64,000 nt of DNA, from contig NZ_JARZAE010000004.1 of the NCBI RefSeq assembly GCF_029892095.1, positions 744,001-808,000 on the forward strand. The letters run 5' to 3'. This document shows positions 1-9,309 of the stretch, piece after piece (the first letter of the stretch is position 1; each line of letters starts with the position of its first letter). Below the pieces are notes generated by a model. It was not told where the DNA came from and did no database searches. It saw nothing but the letters and a program-made list of their open reading frames with translations. Source of the stretch: Kitasatospora sp. MAP12-44. Lineage in GTDB: Bacteria; Actinomycetota; Actinomycetes; Streptomycetales; Streptomycetaceae. The translations under genes and the position numbers were made by a program.

Positions 1-475
1 GCTCCGCCAACACCCTCGACGCCAATACCCTCGGCGCCGGCACCCTCGGCGCCGCGTCCGGCAGACCGGCGTTGAGCTGCCAGGCCGACTTGATCCGTTC
101 GAGCTTGGCCGTGAGATCCGGGTCCTGGACCATCAGCATCGCCAGGGACAGCGGCCGGCCCTGGCGGAGCTCGACCCGCACGGCCCGCGTCCGCTGCGGG
201 GCGATCGTGATGCCGACCACCTCGGGCCAGCCGGCGGAGCGGACGAACACCCCGAACCACCGTGTGCGCAAGCCCTGTTGGCTCACCGTCGTGTTACTGC
301 CCACCAGGTACAGCAACAGAAAGCCGCCGAGTAGCGCACCGACCAGCGCAGCCGCAAGCGGCCTGCCGCCCGAGAGCTTAAGGCCCAGCAGCACGCCGAG
401 CCCGATCGAAAGCAGCACCGCCAGCGCGGAACCCGGCCGCAGTGCGGCCGGCACGCGGTACACCACTGTCTCCAC
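1..475 (-). CDS. membrane protein, PH-like fold, 3' end cut by window edge
   Basis: The gene reads leftward and runs off the window. The visible ~158 residues have two closely spaced hydrophobic segments near residues 16-32 and 38-58. A beta-rich segment with alternating polar and hydrophobic residues follows, ending in RIKSAWQLNAG. Two membrane helices followed by such a domain fit small actinobacterial PH-domain (YdbT/DUF-type) membrane proteins; the function is unknown. The GTG at 475 is chosen because the hydrophobic part starts soon after it, but no strong ribosome site is visible and an earlier start is possible. The last visible residues are a five-residue repeat (RVPAP, RVLAS and variants), encoded by a 15-bp tandem repeat at the window edge. 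Confidence 0.55.
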   Translation of the reverse strand, partial: METVVYRVPAALRPGSALAVLLSIGLGVLLGLKLSGGRPLAAALVGALLGGFLLLYLVGSNTTVSQQGLRTRWFGVFVRSAGWPEVVGITIAPQRTRAVRVELRQGRPLSLAMLMVQDPDLTAKLERIKSAWQLNAGLPDAAPRVPAPRVLASRVLAE

Positions 476-712
476 AGCCGGACGGTACGCCCGTCGACCG
501 CTGTTGGCGAGACATCCGACAACCTGCCTGCGTACCAGACCCGTTGATATGGAGGGCGTGACAGGCCCTGGACAACGAATCGGTCAAGCTTTCGCCGACC
601 GGTCTCCGACCGCGCCCGCACCGTGATCAAGTCTCCCTCGCCGGGCGCCGCCGAGCAGGATCCCCTTGCCGCGGCGGCGCCGTGAACGGTCAATGACGAC
701 TGGGAGGTTCTG

Positions 713-3325
713 TTGTCGGCACCACTGCGCACCAGGCGATGGCTCACGATCTGCGCCCTCGCCGCCACCCTGGGACTGGTCGGCTCACCAGCCGGCGCCA
801 CCCCGCTGCATCCCCCACTGCATCCCCCACTCGGGTCTCCGCAACCAGGCTCCACCGTACGGCCGTTGGACAGCAGCAAGGGTGACGGCGGCGGCGAGGC
901 CGACGAGATCCAGGAGGGCGCGGACCAGCGCGCCGAGGCCCGCACCTCCCCCGGCACCGTCGCCCCCGGCGCCTTCGGGGCCGCCTGGAACGCGATGCAG
1001 GCACTGCCGGACACCGGCGGCGACTGGAACCACCTCACCGGCCTGCCGTACAACTCCGACGACCCCCGCTACCGCGACGTCTCCTCCAACTCCAGTGCGG
1101 GGATGGGCAATGTCACCGGCCGGATGGCGGCCGTGGCGGCCGACGCCTCCGGTCACGTCTACACCGGCAGCGCCGGCGGCGGCGTCTGGCGCTCCTCGGT
1201 CGGCGGCGGCCAGTGGCAGCCGATCAGCGACCAACTGCCCACCCAGGCAACGGGCGCACTGGCACTGGACGCCCGAGGCCGGCTCTGGCTCGGCACCGGC
1301 GAGGCGACCACCAGCTCGGACGCCTACCTCGGCAGCGGCGTCTACGTACTCGACCACCCCGAGCACGGCACCTTCAGCACGCGCAGCCGGGTCGGCGGCG
1401 CCGAGCTGGACAGCACCACCATCCACGAACTGCGCTTCGGCGGCGACACGGTCTGGGCCGCCACCAGCAAGGGCGTCTGGAGCCACTCCACGACCGACCT
1501 GCGCGGCCCGTGGACCCTGGAGTTCGCCCCCAACCCGGCCTATCTGCCGGGCGGTTCGCTCGCCAATGACCCGAGCGCCCCGTACAAGAACATCACCAAC
1601 GACATCGCGATCGACCCCAAGGATCCCTCCAAGGTGGTCCTCGCCGTGGGTTGGCGCAGCGGTGACAGCTACAACGGCTTCTACAGCAAGGCAGCGGACG
1701 GCAGTTGGCAGCGGCTGAGCTCGCTGGGCGACCTCCCGACGGATGCCGCGAACGTCGGCGAGGTGACGTTCGCCAGCTCGGCCGACGGCTCGCGCTACTA
1801 CGCCATCGACCAGTCGCCCGCGCTCCAGGCGAGCAATCCGGACAGTGCGCTGGACGGCATCTTCGTCTCCAAGTCCGGTTCCCCGCTGGGCCCCTGGACA
1901 CGGATCGCAGACGCCCAGAAGCTCGCCGGGTCCGGCTCCGCACTGACCATGCCCGGCGATCTGCCGGGCCTCCAGTCCTGGTACGACCAGTCGCTGCAGG
2001 TCGACCCGACCAACCCCGACCACGTCTACGCCGGTCTGGAGGAGGTCTTCGAGACCTCCGACGGCGGCTCGAACTGGAACACGGTCGGGCCGTACTGGAA
2101 CTTCAACTTCCCCTGCTGGAGCATCGATCCGACCAAGCAGAGCGGCAGCTGCCCGCAGACCACGCACCCCGACCAGCACGCGCTGGCGGTCGGCAGCTAC
2201 CACGGCAAGCCGTACGTCCTCGCCGGCAACGACGGCGGCATCTACCGCCGCCCGCTGGACGGCTCGGTGGACGCCTCGGGCCACGCCACCGACTGGACCT
2301 CGCTGAACGACGGGACCATCGACACCCTGCAGTACTACTCGGTGGGCGTCGGCACGGACCTCGACTTCGGCGGAGTCGCGGTCAACGGCGGTCTGCAGGA
2401 CAACGGCCAGTCGATGCTGCGCGGCCGCGACACGGTGATGGGCTCCAACTTCGGCGGTGACGGCGGCGACACCCTGACCGACCCTGACAACGGCTGCAAC
2501 ATCGCCCAGGAGTACGTCTACCTGGCGATCAACGTCACCCAGAACTGCGCCGTCAACGACGGTAGTTACCTGATCGACCCGAGCAAGGCGACCACCTTCT
2601 CGGTGGCCCCGCCGGACAACGCCCTCGCCGGCGCCGGCGCCCGCTTCATCGCACCGCTGGCCGCCGACGAGCAGAACGGCAATCTCTGGATAGCGGGCGG
2701 CCGGCACGTCTGGGTGCAGAACCAGGGCTACGCCATCCGCAGCTCCAGCGCCTGGAGCAGCGCCTTCGACCTCGGCGCCGGCCACGTCGCCACCGCGGTC
2801 GCGGCCTCCGGCGGCAAGGTCTACGCGGCCTGGTGCGGACCGTGCGACAGCGTGGGCTTCGCCCGCGGCATCGCGGTGGGCAACGCGGACGGCACCGGCT
2901 GGCAGCAGCTGAACCTGCCCGTCGACGCCACCGTCCCCAACCGCTACCTCTCCGGGCTGGCCATCGACCCGGCCGACGCCGACCACGTCTTCCTCACCGT
3001 CAACGGCTTCTCCCGCCAGTGGACGGCCGGTCCGGGCGCCGGAGTCGGCCACGTCTTCGAGTCGAAGGACGCCGGGGCCCACTGGACCGACATCTCCGCC
3101 AACCTGCCGGACGTCCCGGCGGACTCCCTGGTCATCACCAAGGCCGGCGGACTGGCGCTGGGCACCGACCTCGGCGTCCTCTACCGCGCCCCGGGCCGCA
3201 CCGGTTGGCAGCGTGTGAGCGAACTGCCGGCCGTCGCCGTCGACCAGCTCAAGATCGGACCGGACGGGCGCCTCTACGCGGCCACCCACGGCCGCGGCAT
3301 CTGGTCCATCTCCCTGCGGAACTAG
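713..3325 (+). CDS. secreted BNR/Asp-box beta-propeller protein (sialidase/VPS10-like fold)
   Basis: An 870-aa exported protein. Residues 1-28 form a signal peptide (arginines, then a hydrophobic stretch ending in an alanine-rich cleavage region). The rest is made of Trp- and Gly-rich blades. Asp-box motifs (SxDxGxxW type) are visible near residue 447 (SDGGSNW) and 782 (SKDAGAHW), with degenerate ones elsewhere. This is the pattern of BNR-repeat glycosidases, photosystem-stability-like and sortilin-like propellers. No catalytic sialidase FRIP box was found, so the substrate is open: glycan binding or hydrolysis outside the cell is an inference. Start is TTG at 713 with GGGAGG five bases upstream. 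Residues 30-45 contain a short HPPL duplication. It is monocistronic and ends before a convergent terminator. Confidence 0.82.
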   Translation: MSAPLRTRRWLTICALAATLGLVGSPAGATPLHPPLHPPLGSPQPGSTVRPLDSSKGDGGGEADEIQEGADQRAEARTSPGTVAPGAFGAAWNAMQALPDTGGDWNHLTGLPYNSDDPRYRDVSSNSSAGMGNVTGRMAAVAADASGHVYTGSAGGGVWRSSVGGGQWQPISDQLPTQATGALALDARGRLWLGTGEATTSSDAYLGSGVYVLDHPEHGTFSTRSRVGGAELDSTTIHELRFGGDTVWAATSKGVWSHSTTDLRGPWTLEFAPNPAYLPGGSLANDPSAPYKNITNDIAIDPKDPSKVVLAVGWRSGDSYNGFYSKAADGSWQRLSSLGDLPTDAANVGEVTFASSADGSRYYAIDQSPALQASNPDSALDGIFVSKSGSPLGPWTRIADAQKLAGSGSALTMPGDLPGLQSWYDQSLQVDPTNPDHVYAGLEEVFETSDGGSNWNTVGPYWNFNFPCWSIDPTKQSGSCPQTTHPDQHALAVGSYHGKPYVLAGNDGGIYRRPLDGSVDASGHATDWTSLNDGTIDTLQYYSVGVGTDLDFGGVAVNGGLQDNGQSMLRGRDTVMGSNFGGDGGDTLTDPDNGCNIAQEYVYLAINVTQNCAVNDGSYLIDPSKATTFSVAPPDNALAGAGARFIAPLAADEQNGNLWIAGGRHVWVQNQGYAIRSSSAWSSAFDLGAGHVATAVAASGGKVYAAWCGPCDSVGFARGIAVGNADGTGWQQLNLPVDATVPNRYLSGLAIDPADADHVFLTVNGFSRQWTAGPGAGVGHVFESKDAGAHWTDISANLPDVPADSLVITKAGGLALGTDLGVLYRAPGRTGWQRVSELPAVAVDQLKIGPDGRLYAATHGRGIWSISLRN

Positions 3326-3370
3326 CGGGACAGCGGGACTGACGGGACACCAGGACTGACGAGCCCAGCG

Positions 3371-3404
3371 GCGACCGGCCCACCGGAGAGGACGGGCCGG
3401 TCGC
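3371..3404. terminator. bidirectional intrinsic terminator
   Basis: Perfect 11-bp inverted repeat (GCGACCGGCCC and its complement) around a 12-base loop. It sits between the convergent BNR-protein gene and the phosphatase gene. There is no U-tract, as is usual in actinobacteria. Confidence 0.75.
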
Positions 3405-3419
3405 CCTGCTGTGGGGCCG

Positions 3420-5558
3420 TCAGTGAGCGCCGCCCGTCCCCGAGTCGGCCTCGGCGATGAGCAGAGCGACGTCGTCGTGGTCGTCGGGGCGGCGCAGGGC
3501 GGTCAGCAGCCGGTCGCAGGTGGCCTCCAGGGGGCGCCGCGGCTCGGCGAGCAGGTCGAGGAGGACCTGCAGGCGGGCGTCGATGGGCTGGTCGCGGGTC
3601 TCGACCAGGCCGTCGGTGTACAGCACCAGCCGGTCCCCGGGCTCAAGGTCGAAGCTGGTGGCCTCGAAGGGGACGCCCCCGACTCCCAGCGGTGCGCTGG
3701 TGGGCAGGTCGAGCAGCACGGGGGCGCGCCCGGGGCGGACCAGGACAGGCGGCAGATGGCCCGCCGTGGCGATGCGGATCCGTGCCCGGTGCGGGTCGAA
3801 GACGGCGTAGACGCAGGTGGCGATGGTCTCTTCCAGGCCCTGGGTGATGTGGTCCAGGTGATGGAGCACTTGGGCGGGGTCGAGGTCGAGGCCGGCCAAG
3901 GTGCGGGTGGCGGTGCGGAGTTGTCCCATGGTGGCGGCGGCGTTGATGCCGCTGCCCATGACGTCGCCGACGACCAGGGCGGTGCCGTCGCCGGACACCG
4001 GGATGGCGTCGAACCAGTCACCGCCCACCTCCCCGGCTGCCGCCGCGGGTTGGTAGCGGTAGGCGACGGTGAGGCCCACGGGTTGGGGTGGCTGGTGCGG
4101 CAGGAGGTGCCGCTGCAGGGTCAGGGCGGCATGGCGTTGGGTCTGGTACCAGCGGGCGTTGTCGATGCACACGGCGGCGCGGGCGGCCAGTTCGCCGGCC
4201 AGGACGACGTCGTCGTCGCCGAAGGGCAGCGGGTTGTGCGTGCGTTTGAGGTCGAGGACCCCGAGGACCTCGCCGCGGGCGATCAGGGGCACGGCCAGGT
4301 ACGAGTGCAGACCGGCCTGCGCCAGCAGGGCGGCGGCCTCGTCGTCGCGGGCGATGTGCCGCAGGTCGCGCGGCTCGACGCGCGCCACCAGGACCGGCTG
4401 GCCGGTGGTCACGCACCGGGTGACCAGGCGGTCGGCGTCGTACTTGGCGATCTCGCCGGTGGGATCGGCGGCCCGGACGGCGTCGGTGGGGTAGGCCGCC
4501 GCGACCGCCAGGGCGCGGAACGTCGCGGTGGCGGCAGGCCCGGAGCCGGCCTGGCGTCCGTTCAGGACCGAGTCGAGGACGTCCACCGCGGCGACGTCGG
4601 CCAGGTCGGGAACGACGAAGTCGGCGAGTTCCCGGGCGGTCCGGTCGAGATCGAGAGTCGTACCGATACGCACGGTCGCGCGGGCGATGAGGGCGAGCCG
4701 GCGCCGGGCCGCGGCCGCCTCGGTGGCCGCGCGGTGCTGGTCGGTGACGTCCACCACGGAGGTCGCCAGGCCGATCACCCGCCCGGTGCGGTCCTCGAGC
4801 CGGTAGTACGACGCCCGCCAGGCGTGCTCGACGTCCGGGTCGGCGCGGGTGCGGCCGACGGTGAACTGGTCCACCAGAGCCTTTCCGGTGGCCAGGACCT
4901 GGCGCATCGCGGCCTCGATGGCCTCGACGTCCAGGAACGGCAGTGCCTCGCGGGCGGTGCGGCCGAGGTGCCTGTCGGCGGGCAGGCCGTTGATCTGTTC
5001 GAGCGCCGGGTTGACCAGCACGTAGCGCAGGCCGGTGGTCAGCACGGCCAGCCCGATCGGGGACTGGGCCACCAGGCGGGCCGACAACGCCAGGTCCCGT
5101 TCCACGCCGCGCAGCGTGGCCTCGTCGGCGGCGATCCCGAGCGCGTAGCGGCCGCCGCGCTGGTCCTGCAGGCGCATGTTGCGGAACTCCATCGGCCGGA
5201 TGCGGCCGTCCTTGCACCGCACGGGGAAGACCCCCGCCCAGCTTCCGCTGCCCTCCATGACCTCGACGAACAGCTCCAGGACCGCGCCGACGTGCTGCTC
5301 GGCCACCAGGACCTCGGCGGCGTGCCGGCCCAGCACCTCCTCGGCGCTCCAGCCGAACAGCTCCTGGGCCTGCGGGCTCCACAGCACGATCCGCCCGTCG
5401 GCGTCCAGCACCGCGGCGGCCAGGCTCAGCACGTCCAGCAGGCCACCGGGCTCGGACGGCACCACCTCGGAGGGCACCGCCTCGGGCGGCGCCACCTCGG
5501 TCGGTCCGGGCTGGGCCCCGGACGCAGGGGCCGCACCGGACGCATCGGACGTGCTCAT
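3420..5558 (-). CDS. PAS-PAS-GAF-SpoIIE (PP2C) serine phosphatase
   Basis: A 712-aa cytosolic phosphatase of the RsbU/SpoIIE type that dephosphorylates anti-sigma-antagonist proteins in partner-switching pathways. Two PAS domains lie at about residues 30-145 and 150-280, followed by a GAF domain (about 300-460) and a PP2C domain (about 480-705). PP2C metal-binding acidic motifs are visible: GGDWFD, GDVMG, YTDGLVE and DDVALL. There is no N-terminal kinase (HATPase) domain, so it should act with separate RsbW-type kinases elsewhere. ATG at 5558 is preferred because GGAGGG lies six bases upstream. A second ATG about 69 bases further up also has GGAGGG but only three bases away. The ligand of the PAS/GAF sensors cannot be read from sequence. 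Confidence 0.88.
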   Translation of the reverse strand: MSTSDASGAAPASGAQPGPTEVAPPEAVPSEVVPSEPGGLLDVLSLAAAVLDADGRIVLWSPQAQELFGWSAEEVLGRHAAEVLVAEQHVGAVLELFVEVMEGSGSWAGVFPVRCKDGRIRPMEFRNMRLQDQRGGRYALGIAADEATLRGVERDLALSARLVAQSPIGLAVLTTGLRYVLVNPALEQINGLPADRHLGRTAREALPFLDVEAIEAAMRQVLATGKALVDQFTVGRTRADPDVEHAWRASYYRLEDRTGRVIGLATSVVDVTDQHRAATEAAAARRRLALIARATVRIGTTLDLDRTARELADFVVPDLADVAAVDVLDSVLNGRQAGSGPAATATFRALAVAAAYPTDAVRAADPTGEIAKYDADRLVTRCVTTGQPVLVARVEPRDLRHIARDDEAAALLAQAGLHSYLAVPLIARGEVLGVLDLKRTHNPLPFGDDDVVLAGELAARAAVCIDNARWYQTQRHAALTLQRHLLPHQPPQPVGLTVAYRYQPAAAAGEVGGDWFDAIPVSGDGTALVVGDVMGSGINAAATMGQLRTATRTLAGLDLDPAQVLHHLDHITQGLEETIATCVYAVFDPHRARIRIATAGHLPPVLVRPGRAPVLLDLPTSAPLGVGGVPFEATSFDLEPGDRLVLYTDGLVETRDQPIDARLQVLLDLLAEPRRPLEATCDRLLTALRRPDDHDDVALLIAEADSGTGGAH

Positions 5559-5688
5559 CGCAGGCCCTCCTTCCCGCCCGCCCCAGCTGGCCACCGGTCG
5601 TCGTCTCGCTTTCACGTCGGTGTCCTCCATCGTCCCTCCGCACCGGCCCACCCGGCAGCGCGAGCACCAGTCGAGCGCGTCGGCCGGC

Positions 5689-6474
5689 TCAGCCGTCCCG
5701 GCGCAGCACCTGCCGCCACCCCTGGCGCGCCACCGCCGCCGGGCGGCGCCCCCAGGACGGTGCCGCCGGCGTCGGGACGGCCGGCGGCGCCGGGGCTGAC
5801 GGGGCGGGCGGCGGGGTGCTGGGCCCGCTCTCGGTGGCGGTACCGGTGAAGTACTCGGCGTCCTTGGGCCGATGGGCGAGTGGCCGGGCACCGCGGGTCA
5901 CCGGTTCCAGGTGCGGGATGTGCTTGGAGCAGTGGATGTAGGCCTCGTCGACCGAGATGTGCACCCACAGCTCGGTACGGCGCCCTGGCGCGGTCTCGAC
6001 CGGCAGCTGCGGGTAGGCGGTGCGCAGCGCGTCGTCGGGGCGCAGATGGGCGGTGCCGTTGACGTGCAGGCCGATCCGGTCGCCGGTGAAGTCGAGGAAG
6101 AGCAGGCCGAGATGGGGATTCTCGGTGATGTTCCCAGCGCTCGCCATGACCCCGTTGCCGCGGTACTCGGGATAGGCCAGCGTGTGGTCGTCCAGGACGA
6201 GGACGAACCCTGGCGGCCCGGCCCGGAAGCTGGCGTCGCAGGCGCCGTCGGCGTCCGCGGTGGACAGGAAGACCATGCTCTGGCGGGCGATGAAGGCCTG
6301 CATCTGGGCTGTCAGGCACGGACGCACCTGGCGCTGGTAGAACTCCGCGGCGCGTTCGGCGGTGCCGAGCCGTTGCTGCAGCCGGTGCTCGCCGGCCGAG
6401 CCGAAGCGGATGCCGCCGTGAGCGCCGAGCCGGGACTGGTGACCGTCGGTGGAGCCGGCGGCGGGCTGGGTCAC
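5689..6474 (-). CDS. pyridoxamine 5'-phosphate oxidase-fold family protein
   Basis: A 261-aa split-barrel flavin-binding-fold protein. The core at residues 50-205 has typical features: MVFLSTADADG, FVLVLDDHTLAYPEYRGNG and GLLFLDFTGDRIGLHVNG. This matches the subgroup of PNPOx-fold proteins found next to, or fused with, FAD/NAD oxidoreductases. The C-terminal ~50 residues are a Pro/Ala-rich tail. The GTG start at 6474 overlaps the stop of the upstream flavohemoglobin by four bases (GTGA), so translation is coupled. A role as a flavin-dependent partner of the globin reductase in handling NO or peroxides is inferred from this pairing. Confidence 0.8.
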   Translation of the reverse strand: MTQPAAGSTDGHQSRLGAHGGIRFGSAGEHRLQQRLGTAERAAEFYQRQVRPCLTAQMQAFIARQSMVFLSTADADGACDASFRAGPPGFVLVLDDHTLAYPEYRGNGVMASAGNITENPHLGLLFLDFTGDRIGLHVNGTAHLRPDDALRTAYPQLPVETAPGRRTELWVHISVDEAYIHCSKHIPHLEPVTRGARPLAHRPKDAEYFTGTATESGPSTPPPAPSAPAPPAVPTPAAPSWGRRPAAVARQGWRQVLRRDG

Positions 6475-7718
6475 GAGGACTCCACCTCGTCGAGCGAGAC
6501 GAACGGGTCGTGGTGGAGGCGCTCCAGCGGGATCCCGCCGCGGTACAGGATCCGGGCGGCGGCGACGATCAGCGGGCCGGGTCCGGCGAGGTAGGCGTCG
6601 TGCTGCGGCCAGGGCCCGCAACGGGCCACCGCCTTGAGCAGTTGGTCGCCGTCGACGGTCCCGGCCGCCTGCTCGTCGGCGACGGCGGCCCGGATGGCGA
6701 GCCACGGGTGGCGCTGCGACAGCTGGTACAGGTCGTCGAGCGCATAGAGCTCTTCGAGGCTGCGGGCACCGACGAAGAGGTCGACGGGCCGCTGCAGGCC
6801 GTCCAGGGCAGCCTGTTCGATCAGCGCCCGGATCGGCGCGAGCCCGGTGCCACCGGCCACGCACACCACGCCCCGTCGCGACCGGGTGTCCAGCGTCATG
6901 TCGCCCAGCGGGGCCCCCAGCCGCAGGACGTCACCGACGACGGCTCGGCGGACCAGGGAGTTGCTGACCCGGCCGCCGGTGACGGCCCTGACCTGGAAGG
7001 TGATGCTGCCGTCCGGGCGCGGGGCGTGGGACGGGGAGTAGTAGCGCCAGGTCTTGGGCCACCAGGGGGTCTCCATGCTGACGAACTGCCCCCCGGTGAA
7101 CGGGTACGGCTGGTCGGTCCGCACCGTGATCTCCGCGAGGTCCCCGGAGTGGCGCCGGTGGTCGACGACGCGGGCCTGCCAGACGGCGGGGCGGTACTGC
7201 GCGTCCTCGACGGCGGCCCGGTCCATGGCCTGCGCGGCGGCGTTGTAGGCCCGCGACCACGCGCCGGCGACCTCGCCGGTCCAGGCCTCGCCCGCATAGT
7301 GCCCCAGGGTGGCGAGAAGGCACTCGCCGACCGCCGCGTAGTGGCCGCTCAGCGTGCCGAACTTGCGGTGGTCGCGGCCGAGATTGGTGCAGAAGGTCAC
7401 CAGGTTCTCGGGATCGTCGACGAGTTCGACGATCAGCAGCAGTGCGCGCAGCAGCCGGTCGTGCTGGACGTCCATCTGGACCGGAAACAGCTCACGGACC
7501 TGCGGGTAGCGGTCGAACAGCGTCGCGTAGAAGAACCTGGGCAACTCGGCCGCGTACGGCTCGACTGCGGCCACGCTCGCTCGGATCAGGGCGATCTCGC
7601 GGACCGTCAGCAGCTGCCCGGGCTCGGGCAACTCGACGGTCGGGGCCGACGGCCGATCGTCCTGCGGTGCCGCCTCGGTGGCGACGCCTCCGGTGGAGTG
7701 GTTGGCGCGGAACTTCAC
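6471..7718 (-). CDS. flavohemoglobin-type globin/FAD/NAD oxidoreductase
   Basis: A 415-aa three-domain protein like Hmp: globin (about 35-165), ferredoxin-reductase-type FAD domain (about 180-285) and NAD domain (about 290-410). The proximal haem histidine is the H of RDHRKFG near residue 116. The FAD motif is RYYSPS and the NAD motif GGTGLAPIRA. In bacteria these enzymes convert nitric oxide plus O2 to nitrate using NAD(P)H. The N-terminal 35 residues are an unconserved extension. GTG at 7718 is used, with GGAGAG upstream. It is the first gene of a two-gene operon with the PNPOx-fold protein. A palindrome sits just upstream. Confidence 0.9.
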   Translation of the reverse strand: MKFRANHSTGGVATEAAPQDDRPSAPTVELPEPGQLLTVREIALIRASVAAVEPYAAELPRFFYATLFDRYPQVRELFPVQMDVQHDRLLRALLLIVELVDDPENLVTFCTNLGRDHRKFGTLSGHYAAVGECLLATLGHYAGEAWTGEVAGAWSRAYNAAAQAMDRAAVEDAQYRPAVWQARVVDHRRHSGDLAEITVRTDQPYPFTGGQFVSMETPWWPKTWRYYSPSHAPRPDGSITFQVRAVTGGRVSNSLVRRAVVGDVLRLGAPLGDMTLDTRSRRGVVCVAGGTGLAPIRALIEQAALDGLQRPVDLFVGARSLEELYALDDLYQLSQRHPWLAIRAAVADEQAAGTVDGDQLLKAVARCGPWPQHDAYLAGPGPLIVAAARILYRGGIPLERLHHDPFVSLDEVESS

Positions 7719-7735
7719 AATGCGGCTCTCCAGTC

Positions 7736-7760
7736 CAGTTCGTCACCCCCCAGTGAACTG
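7736..7760. promoter_or_regulatory. inverted repeat upstream of flavohemoglobin
   Basis: CAGTTC and GAACTG arms separated by 13 bases, centred about 30 bases before the flavohemoglobin start. This is a plausible operator for an NO- or redox-sensing repressor. The sequence does not match a site I can name. Confidence 0.35.
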
Positions 7761-8179
7761 TGGTTGCCCGGCATGGACCCGACAGATTCTCCCCAGTGGC
7801 ATGGTCCGCGCCAAGCGGCATTCGGTGAAACCTCTGTGAGCATGGGTTTCTTGCCAAGACCTGGAGTCGCCTGGTAGCAGTCCGTAAACCCCGCGCCACC
7901 CCTTACAGCGGGCACCCTCCCGGGATCCCGGCCCCGGAGCCTGCCGCTCGAACCGGGGCCGCCGGTGCCTCTGGCGGCCGCAAGTTCTTGGGATGTGGTC
8001 CCTGGCGTTGGAGGAATTGGGTGGAGAGCGTGCAGGAAGTCACGGTTGAGTCAGGGCCGGCAGCGCGAATCCTGGGAGTCCGAAGCTGCCTCCAGGGAAG
8101 TCGCCGGTGCGGGAGCGCGCTGCCCCCGGGGAGGAGACTGGGCACAGGCGGCAGCTTGTCACCGACACCGGAGTTGATC
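7761..8179. other. intergenic region, no convincing gene
   Basis: About 420 bases between the leftward flavohemoglobin and the rightward isomerase-like gene. Open frames here have no ribosome site and no recognisable protein pattern. The stretch near 7905-8000 is rich in short GC palindromes. It presumably carries the divergent promoters. Confidence 0.4.
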
Positions 8180-8479
8180 ATGGAATACCTTGTCACGATG
8201 ACCACCCGCGTCCCGGACGGGACGTCCGAGCAAGCCGTTGCCGACATCCGCGCCCGCGAGGCCGCACGGGCACGCGAGCTCGCGGCGCAGGGGCACCTGC
8301 TCCGCCTGTGGCGACCGCCGCTCCAACCGGGCGAGTGGCGAACGCTCGGGCTCTTCGCCGCCGCCGACGGCGGCCAACTGGAGGAGGTCCTGTCCTCCAT
8401 GCCGCTGCGCGCCTGGCGCACCGACGAGGTCACCCCGCTGTCACCCCACCCGAACGACCCCGGCCGCGCCGACGACTGA
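8180..8479 (+). CDS. muconolactone delta-isomerase-like protein
   Basis: A 99-aa single-domain protein starting MEYLVTMTTRVPDG. It has the length and pattern (YLV.MTTRVP, RE...ELAAQGHLLRLWRPP, GLFAA, LSSMPL) of the muconolactone isomerase family of ferredoxin-like dimers. These isomerise muconolactone in the beta-ketoadipate pathway, but many actinobacterial members are stand-alone with unknown substrates. No catechol-pathway genes are nearby, so the catabolic role is unproven. The ATG has GGAG six bases upstream. Longer upstream extensions of the frame look non-coding. Confidence 0.78.
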   Translation: MEYLVTMTTRVPDGTSEQAVADIRAREAARARELAAQGHLLRLWRPPLQPGEWRTLGLFAAADGGQLEEVLSSMPLRAWRTDEVTPLSPHPNDPGRADD

Positions 8480-8589
8480 CCCGCCCGCCCCCGGCCGCTC
8501 CTGGCCCGTGGCACGGTCACTCGCACGGCCGTACGAGCCACCCGTGCTGCTGTCCCCCGAAAGCGTCGCCATCGAGGACGGAATCTGAC

Positions 8590-8604
8590 CTAGATGGCCT
8601 CTAG
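8590..8604. promoter_or_regulatory. CTAGA-N5-TCTAG palindrome before dinB gene
   Basis: A perfect 5+5 inverted repeat 46 bases upstream of the DinB start codon. Short, so it may be chance; its position suits an operator. Confidence 0.25.
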
Positions 8605-8649
8605 CGTGATCCTTGTCAACGAAGCAGGACACGCAAGGAGCAGAAGACC

Positions 8650-9207
8650 ATGACCGACGACGCGATGACGACCGGTGACCTGACCGACACCTCGGCCCTC
8701 GCCGGTGAGCGGGCCGACCTGGCAGCGATGCTGACCAAGCACCGGCACTTCCTGCGCTTCACCACCCGCGATCTCACCGACGAGCAGGCCGGACTGCGGA
8801 CCACCGCGAGCGAGCTGTGCCTGGGCGGCCTGATCAAGCACGTGAGCTCGGTCGAGCGGGGCTGGGCGGAGTTCATCGTGCAGGGCCCGTCGGCGATGGG
8901 CGACTTCGCGACCATGACCGAAGCCGACTTCGCCCGGCGGAGCGAGGAGTTCCGACTGATGCCCGGCGAGACGCTGGCCGGCGTGCTCGCCGACTACGCC
9001 GAGGTAGCCCGCCGCACCGACGAGCTGCTCGCCACCCTGCCCGACCTGAACGCGACTCAGCCACTGCCGAAGGCCCCGTGGTTCGAGCCCAACGCCCGCT
9101 GGTCGGCCCGCCGGGTCCTGATCCACATCATCGCCGAGACCGCGCAGCACGCCGGCCACGCCGACATCATCCGCGAATCCCTGGACGGCGCCAAGAGCAT
9201 GGGCTGA
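8650..9207 (+). CDS. DinB/DUF664 family protein
   Basis: A 185-aa four-helix-bundle protein of the DinB/DUF664 type. The motif KHVSSVERGWAEF carries the first metal-site histidine, and the late motif HIIAETAQHAGHADIIRE carries the remaining histidines. Actinobacterial members include mycothiol-dependent transferases, so a thiol-transfer or detoxification role is possible. ATG at 8650 follows AAGGAG. Monocistronic, with a strong hairpin just after the stop. Confidence 0.88.
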   Translation: MTDDAMTTGDLTDTSALAGERADLAAMLTKHRHFLRFTTRDLTDEQAGLRTTASELCLGGLIKHVSSVERGWAEFIVQGPSAMGDFATMTEADFARRSEEFRLMPGETLAGVLADYAEVARRTDELLATLPDLNATQPLPKAPWFEPNARWSARRVLIHIIAETAQHAGHADIIRESLDGAKSMG

Positions 9208-9219
9208 CCCGACGGTCCA

Positions 9220-9272
9220 GGGGTCGGCGCCGGCTCGGCCGCCGCTGGGGCGGTCGAGCCGGCGCCGACCCC
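9220..9272 (+). terminator. intrinsic terminator after dinB gene
   Basis: Perfect 18-bp inverted repeat (left arm GGGGTCGGCGCCGGCTCG) with a 17-base loop, starting 13 bases after the stop. Confidence 0.8.
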
Positions 9273-9309
9273 ATCACGAAGGCTCCCCTGCCCGTGCCTG
9301 GGGGTCCGA

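Noticed and set aside
785..3289. Long open frame antisense to the BNR protein
   Set aside because: Composition-driven in GC-rich DNA; repeated GA/VD/GV residues, no domain, no ribosome site.
3411..5849. 812-codon rightward frame opposite the SpoIIE phosphatase
   Set aside because: The minus strand encodes PAS, GAF and PP2C motifs; the plus frame has none and is a third-position shadow.
7905..8000. tRNA-like or structured RNA with CGCTCGAACC
   Set aside because: The T-arm-like string is not matched by acceptor, D or anticodon arms.
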